Source of the DNA: Helianthus annuus
Lineage: Eukaryota > Streptophyta > Magnoliopsida > Asterales > Asteraceae
DNA length: 64,000 nucleotides
NCBI RefSeq assembly: GCF_002127325.2
Contig: NC_035434.2
Location: 77,755,343 to 77,819,342, forward strand
Direction: 5' to 3'
In this document: piece after piece, positions 60,201-64,000 of the stretch
Layout of the letters: each line of letters opens with the position of its first letter
How positions within the stretch are numbered: the stretch's first letter is position 1
Translations under genes and position numbers: made by a program
The notes under the pieces: model-generated
Seen by the model: only the letters and a program-made list of their open reading frames with translations
The model's database searches: none
What the model was told of the DNA's origin: nothing

Positions 60201-61504
60201 TATCTGAACATAAACACATCCAAACACCCCGTGAATGGAATTTGGACCAAACATAACTTTCCCTTGAAACACAGCTACAAGATATGTGATAACATCTTAA
60301 AACAAGGATATTAAGGAGGTGTCTTGGATATGCAGTTTTGAACTAATTATCTCAACATAAACACATCTAAACACCCAATAAATTGAGTTTGGGTTGAGAG
60401 TTGTTTACCCCGTAGTTGCTCGTTGATTTCTGGGACATTAGGTGGGTCGTCTGATAAGTTGACAAGTGGTGTGTTGATAAGACCATGAGGTGTTATGATA
60501 CTAGTCTGAAAAAGAATGGTTTGGTTAGCAACATCAGAAATCTCAGGTTTCCAGTGAAGAAAATTCTTACTTCGTTTTCTTGAGGAACGGATACCGAGAC
60601 TTCTGGATTTGAAGTCTTGTGTGACTTGTCATCTGTGTCATCCGAAAACAGAGTGGTGCTGTTCGTATTAGCTTCACTATGATCTGATTGGACTGGATCG
60701 AATTCACAGTTCATTATGTTCTTCTCAGCCAAGCCAAGCTGATGAAAGTAGGTTATAAAACCAAGAACAAACAAAAGTAAGTCATGCATGCTTAAGTTTT
60801 CGTAACTTGTTTATATTTTCATTATGTTCGATAGAGTACCATTTGGGTCGTATTAAAACTATACATACCATACGTCTTCTCCTCCACATGTGCGTCCACA
60901 AATTCAACAGCTCATTCGTTCGCAATGGTTTCACAAGATAATCAGCTGCTCCAAGCCTCAAGCACTTGACAACAAGAGCAACTTCATCTTGAGCAGACAT
61001 CACTGTGAAAAAAAAAAACACATAATGAAAAAAGACAACCTTGAAAAACCTAAAAACAAGTAAAAATATGCATAAACTGTCAGCAGGCTTACTGATCACA
61101 GGAATTCGCCTCAGATCATTGTCCCTCATGATGTATTTTAACATCTTAAAGCCTTTAGCCATAGGAAGATCAACCTCAGATAGAATAATATCTATGTCGG
61201 GCCCCTCAGCGTTCAAGGCATCAATCACTTGCCTCGGTGACCGTACTGAAGTCACTGTTCACATAATTTAACAGAACTGATCAAATTAAGCAACTAAAAG
61301 TTCACATAAACATACAGAAGCCATGAACATCATACCTTGATAAGAACATTTACAAAGCAGATGAAAAACCTCTTCAGAACTCTTTAAATTATTGTCACAA
61401 AGCAAAATCCTCACTTTACTCCGATCGATAAACCCCTCACCAGCCGTCCCGTTACTATTCCCTCCACCGCCACCTCTACTCAACAAAATCTCGTTCGGAT
61501 CCAT
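57209..61504 (-). CDS. TOC1: Two-component pseudo-response regulator TOC1/PRR1 (circadian clock)
   Basis: Six coding exons: 61504..61336, 61254..61093, 61002..60869, 60738..60571, 60505..60409 and 58023..57209. All have GT-AG borders and frame is kept throughout, giving 514 residues. Residues about 23-140 are a pseudo-receiver. The phospho-acceptor position reads SEVDLP, Glu instead of Asp, and the Lys of LVKPLR is kept. A Tyr/Pro-rich middle follows. Residues about 425-469 are a CCT domain ([24 protein letters not shown]), and the C-terminus is strongly acidic. TOC1 is a nuclear DNA-binding repressor of the evening loop, acting on CCA1/LHY and other clock genes. Arabidopsis TOC1 is about 618 residues, so the linker here is shorter. 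The start at 61504 gives Met-Asp-Pro-Asn; an upstream in-frame Met at 61516 is less likely. The gene looks intact. Confidence 0.94.
58627..60003. mobile_element. Inverted-repeat transposon in TOC1 intron 5
   Basis: 1377 bp from AGGGCTGTAAAC to TTTACAGCCCT. Both ends are followed inward by many GAACG / CGTTC and TGTTCATG words. These termini are like those of non-autonomous hAT-type elements of plants. No clear target duplication is seen. A second element is nested at 58788-59322. No transposase is encoded. Confidence 0.7.
58788..59322. mobile_element. MITE nested inside the intron transposon
   Basis: 535 bp with ends TGGTTTAAAAAAG and CTTTTTTAAACCA. The inner arms carry AAGCGCGAGGCGC-like and GCCTCACGCTT-like sequence and several GCGCTTC words. 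It interrupts the TGTTCATGAAC-type repeat of the outer element. Confidence 0.7.
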
Positions 61505-62353
61505 CTTCCACATCAATCAAATCCACTCCTACTCTTCACAATCACAAATTCTCCAAACAAACACCCCAATCCTACTCCTAACTATCTAAAACATGTCCGA
61601 AACTAGAGAACTTCATTAACACACAATTTCACCTAATTTACACACACATAATCTCGACCTAGGGTTTCTAACTCCAAAACCTCCATATACAACAGATCAA
61701 TACAGTTCTCATAACACAAATCGTACAATCAAACAACGTACAAACAGATTCAAACGGAAACGAAAACCAAAATCGCACTTGAAGATCGGAAATTATACTG
61801 AACGAGTACGATACCATACAATACAATACGATACGATCTAACAATAAATGAAAATCACCTGCTCAAATCGCGCGTCCGGCTGCCGTAGATCGACCGGAAA
61901 CCGTCAAAAACCACCGATTTCAGCTGCGCGTGTGTGTATGTATGTGTGTGTGCGCATCTGTTGGTTGTGAGAAAAAGAATGTTGCTTTTGTGTTGAATGT
62001 GGAGGCTAAAATGCGCAGGGGGTGGAGGATAAACGTGGGCCGTTGGATGAGAGGGGTGCGCATGTTAGAGGGTGAGCAGACGTGGAATGAAAAGTGCAAA
62101 AAGAGCGCGTGAGAGGATAACCAATTAGAGATAGAGATGAAGCCACGTCATGAAAAGGTCTCTATGAAAGAGGAAAGGGTGTAGATATTTTTTGAGAATA
62201 AGATATGTATCTTTGGAGTAGATATTTTTGGAGAATAAGATATGTATCTTTGGAGATATGTGGGCCAGGCCCAGTCTGTGACCCAACTCTTTCAAAATCC
62301 AATTATGTTTACTAGGAATAAAAACAAGATATTTTACTTTATCTTTGATAACA
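61505..62353 (-). promoter_or_regulatory. TOC1 5' leader and promoter
   Basis: Between the TOC1 start and the Helitron-like end at 62354. A possible leader donor (GAGCAG followed by GTGATTTTC, near 61859) could mark a 5' untranslated intron. ACGT-core elements occur near 62036, 62077 and 62140 (CCACGTCA). TGGGCC words occur near 62036 and 62262. No clear TATA box was identified. Confidence 0.6.
62181..62254 (-). promoter_or_regulatory. Two evening elements in a 37-bp tandem duplication
   Basis: The units 62181-62217 and 62218-62254 differ at one base. Each contains AGATATTTT on plus, which is AAAATATCT, the evening element, on the minus strand (62183-62191 and 62220-62228). In Arabidopsis the TOC1 promoter is repressed by CCA1 and LHY through an evening element, so the site fits the gene. 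Confidence 0.8.
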
Positions 62354-64000
62354 CTAGAGGGTAGGCCCGTGCGATGCACGGCATGACTAACAGTTAGTGT
62401 CCTTCATTTTGTGGTCCGTTCGGGAAAAATGTTTATGCATGGATAAAAGGTGATTAGCCAAAAGACAATGTAAGAGAAGCCATACAAAACGTCATAAGAG
62501 CTTGTACCATAAGCCAGCCACACAAAATTTAAGGCGTGCATAGCACAGGAAACTTTGTTTGCGGAATGTGTTTAAGAACAAACTTATATGCCAAGTCTAA
62601 AAACATACATTACAGGAAAAAAACTTAAAGGAGTTCATAAAGCTTCCGATTTATTCAATAATTCACGAAATCTTCTGCCGCTAATGCATGCCCATGTAGT
62701 CGCCCTTCCCCTTAGTAGTTTCTTGTCTACAACAGGTTTAAGCAAGTAAACATAAGCAATGGCTATGAGTTAGTCAAATCAAATATCTTAACATATGTGC
62801 ACGCATGACTCTCCATACATGACTAACCCATAAAAATCATTGAGAGAACTCACTACCATATGAAAACCTTAAATCATATTACAATATGCTACAATAAATT
62901 AAATAAAACCAGACTAAATTGTAACTGCCTAAAAACTTGAAATGACTATTAAACGAACTTAAACATAGATAAATGAAGGTAAATGAACACACATAAACAA
63001 ATTTTTAAGTGAACTAACTTATGAGTGTAGCGACTGCAGTATGCACGTAAAGAAACATGAAACAGTAACAAAATAGATTACAACCAGTCTGCCATTATTA
63101 ACATCATAGATTTCTTATACATAAACTTTAACGCTAAGTAAAAATATCAACAACTACCATGAATATAAACAAAAGGTATTATAAGACCAATAAAGTATAG
63201 AAACAAAATGGAAGCGAGCGAAGCAAAGCAGGTTAATTGGGCGAGGGAAGACTCTGTGTACTAACTTGCTTCTTTTATTCGGTAGGTGGGCACTCGTCAT
63301 GAACCACCTAAGATTTAGAATGCAACAATGAGTGAAAGATATATGGTGTCAAAGTGTACATACCAAAAGCTATTCATCTTATTTGCTTAAAAAATTTATA
63401 TTGTAGAGTTGGCATAGTATAGCACTATAGCAGTATGATTTGCAACCTTATTGTGATCAAGTGTGAATGAGACCATTGAATGAATAATGGGAGTAGCAAC
63501 AACAAATTTGTAGATTTGGCCGTCATAGGATGCCATCCTTGCCTTTCACGACCTTTGCTTGATGAGATACCCATGAAGTGTGAGTTAAACTCCTATTTGT
63601 GGGTTCTCCTTCAAGGCCTTTTTGCTGATTATTTTAAGCCAGTTTACAAATGATGAACATAATGGTAAGCGAAGTTAGTTGCTTGTATTTCTTGAAGATA
63701 GAATACAAATATACTGATAATATGAACATACTGCAAGTAATGTTGCGGTATAATGTTCATAAGGCATGCAATTATGCTCCTTTGAATTATCAGCCAGCTT
63801 CAAAAAAATGAAAAGATCTGTTAGTAACAATCTTCTTTGTCATTCATTAACACATTCAACAAAAAAGCTCTCATTCATTAAAAGGCCACAAACAGGATGA
63901 AATCATGAAATAAATCAACACAAAATAAACAAATCATTAAATAAGCTAAAATATATACTCACAATAGGACAATCCCGCCAAAACTCAGATAATGATTTCC
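62354..64000 (-). mobile_element. Helitron-like terminus at 62354 and AT-rich sequence to the window end
   Basis: The minus strand reads the hairpin CCGTGCATCGCACGG, then about 10 bases, then CTAG (62357-62354) followed by T, which is the Helitron 3' signature. The element would extend right, but no 5' end is fixed and it may stop anywhere before or after 64000. No ORF of note is present. An exon-like stretch lies at about 62640-62745 on minus: either 41 codons ending KSEAL, or a short tail after an acceptor-like TTGTAG. It was not identified. Confidence 0.4.

Larger units (their letters stand above)
58024..60408 (-). other. Intron 5 of TOC1, 2385 bp, repeat-expanded
   Basis: The donor is CGGGGTAAAC and the acceptor TTTGCAGGGAAAG. 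It holds units of about 120-170 bp combining a short foldback (GTGTTTGGATTTG ... CATCCAAACACC) with copies of the exon 6 acceptor region (58407-58446, 58556-58595, 60241-60281 and a truncated one at 60004-60020). A larger inserted element lies at 58627-60003. The other introns are only 66-132 bases. Confidence 0.88.

Noticed and set aside
60782..61255. ORF reading through two TOC1 exons
   Set aside because: The middle segment ([12 protein letters not shown] and [11 protein letters not shown]) is intron 2. Donor GTAAGC and acceptor TTTCACAG give the standard pseudo-receiver sequence instead.
62140..62270. TCP-type site in the TOC1 promoter (CHE/TCP21 target)
   Set aside because: GTGGGCC words are present, but neither GGNCCCAC nor GTGGNCCC is matched in full.

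Overview
This window is nuclear DNA from a flowering plant with a large, retrotransposon-rich genome. The six-exon clock gene TOC1/PRR1, plant-type LTR retrotransposons primed by tRNA-iMet or tRNA-Asp, Helitron-type termini and MITEs all point that way. The style of the repeats would fit a eudicot such as a member of Asteraceae, but that is a guess. No bacterial or organellar genes are seen.

Bases 1-53,174 are one nest of retroelements. The outermost is a Sirevirus-like Ty1/copia element (called F here). Only two pieces of its accessory ORF (19,996-20,365 and 50,734-52,375) and its 3' LTR (52,444-53,174) are visible. Two Ty3/gypsy elements of the Tekay/Del chromovirus type sit in F. Element A is on the minus strand (before 1 to 19,995) and element E on the plus strand (20,366-50,728, target duplication CACAC). 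Element B (6,548-15,853, duplication GGTAG) is inserted in the leader of A. Element G (21,861-33,801, minus strand, Athila type, duplication TTCAC) is inserted in the 5' LTR of E. Element H (36,114-44,823, duplication GAAAC) is inserted in gag of E. The two LTRs of B look identical and those of H differ at about three sites. A, E and G show on the order of 1 percent LTR divergence by eye, which agrees with the nesting order.

Coding state varies. B has an apparently complete gag-pol, provided a short intron near the start of gag is spliced out. E has the same intron, is split by H and has one nonsense codon. H lacks the intron exactly, and has lost protease and half of reverse transcriptase. 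A has an in-frame deletion of most of gag and a frameshift before its chromodomain-like tail. G has several lesions, including loss of the protease catalytic loop.

Bases 53,175-57,208 are AT-rich intergenic DNA with a near-perfect foldback, a TA microsatellite, a Helitron-like 3' end, a Harbinger-type MITE and a Mutator-type foldback MITE. Bases 57,209-61,504 (minus strand) hold an apparently intact TOC1/PRR1 gene coding for about 514 residues. Its largest intron contains nested MITEs and partial duplications of the last exon's acceptor region. Its promoter carries two perfect evening elements in a 37-bp tandem duplication, about 125 bp from a second Helitron-like terminus (62,354). From there to 64,000 I see only AT-rich sequence with one short exon-like stretch.
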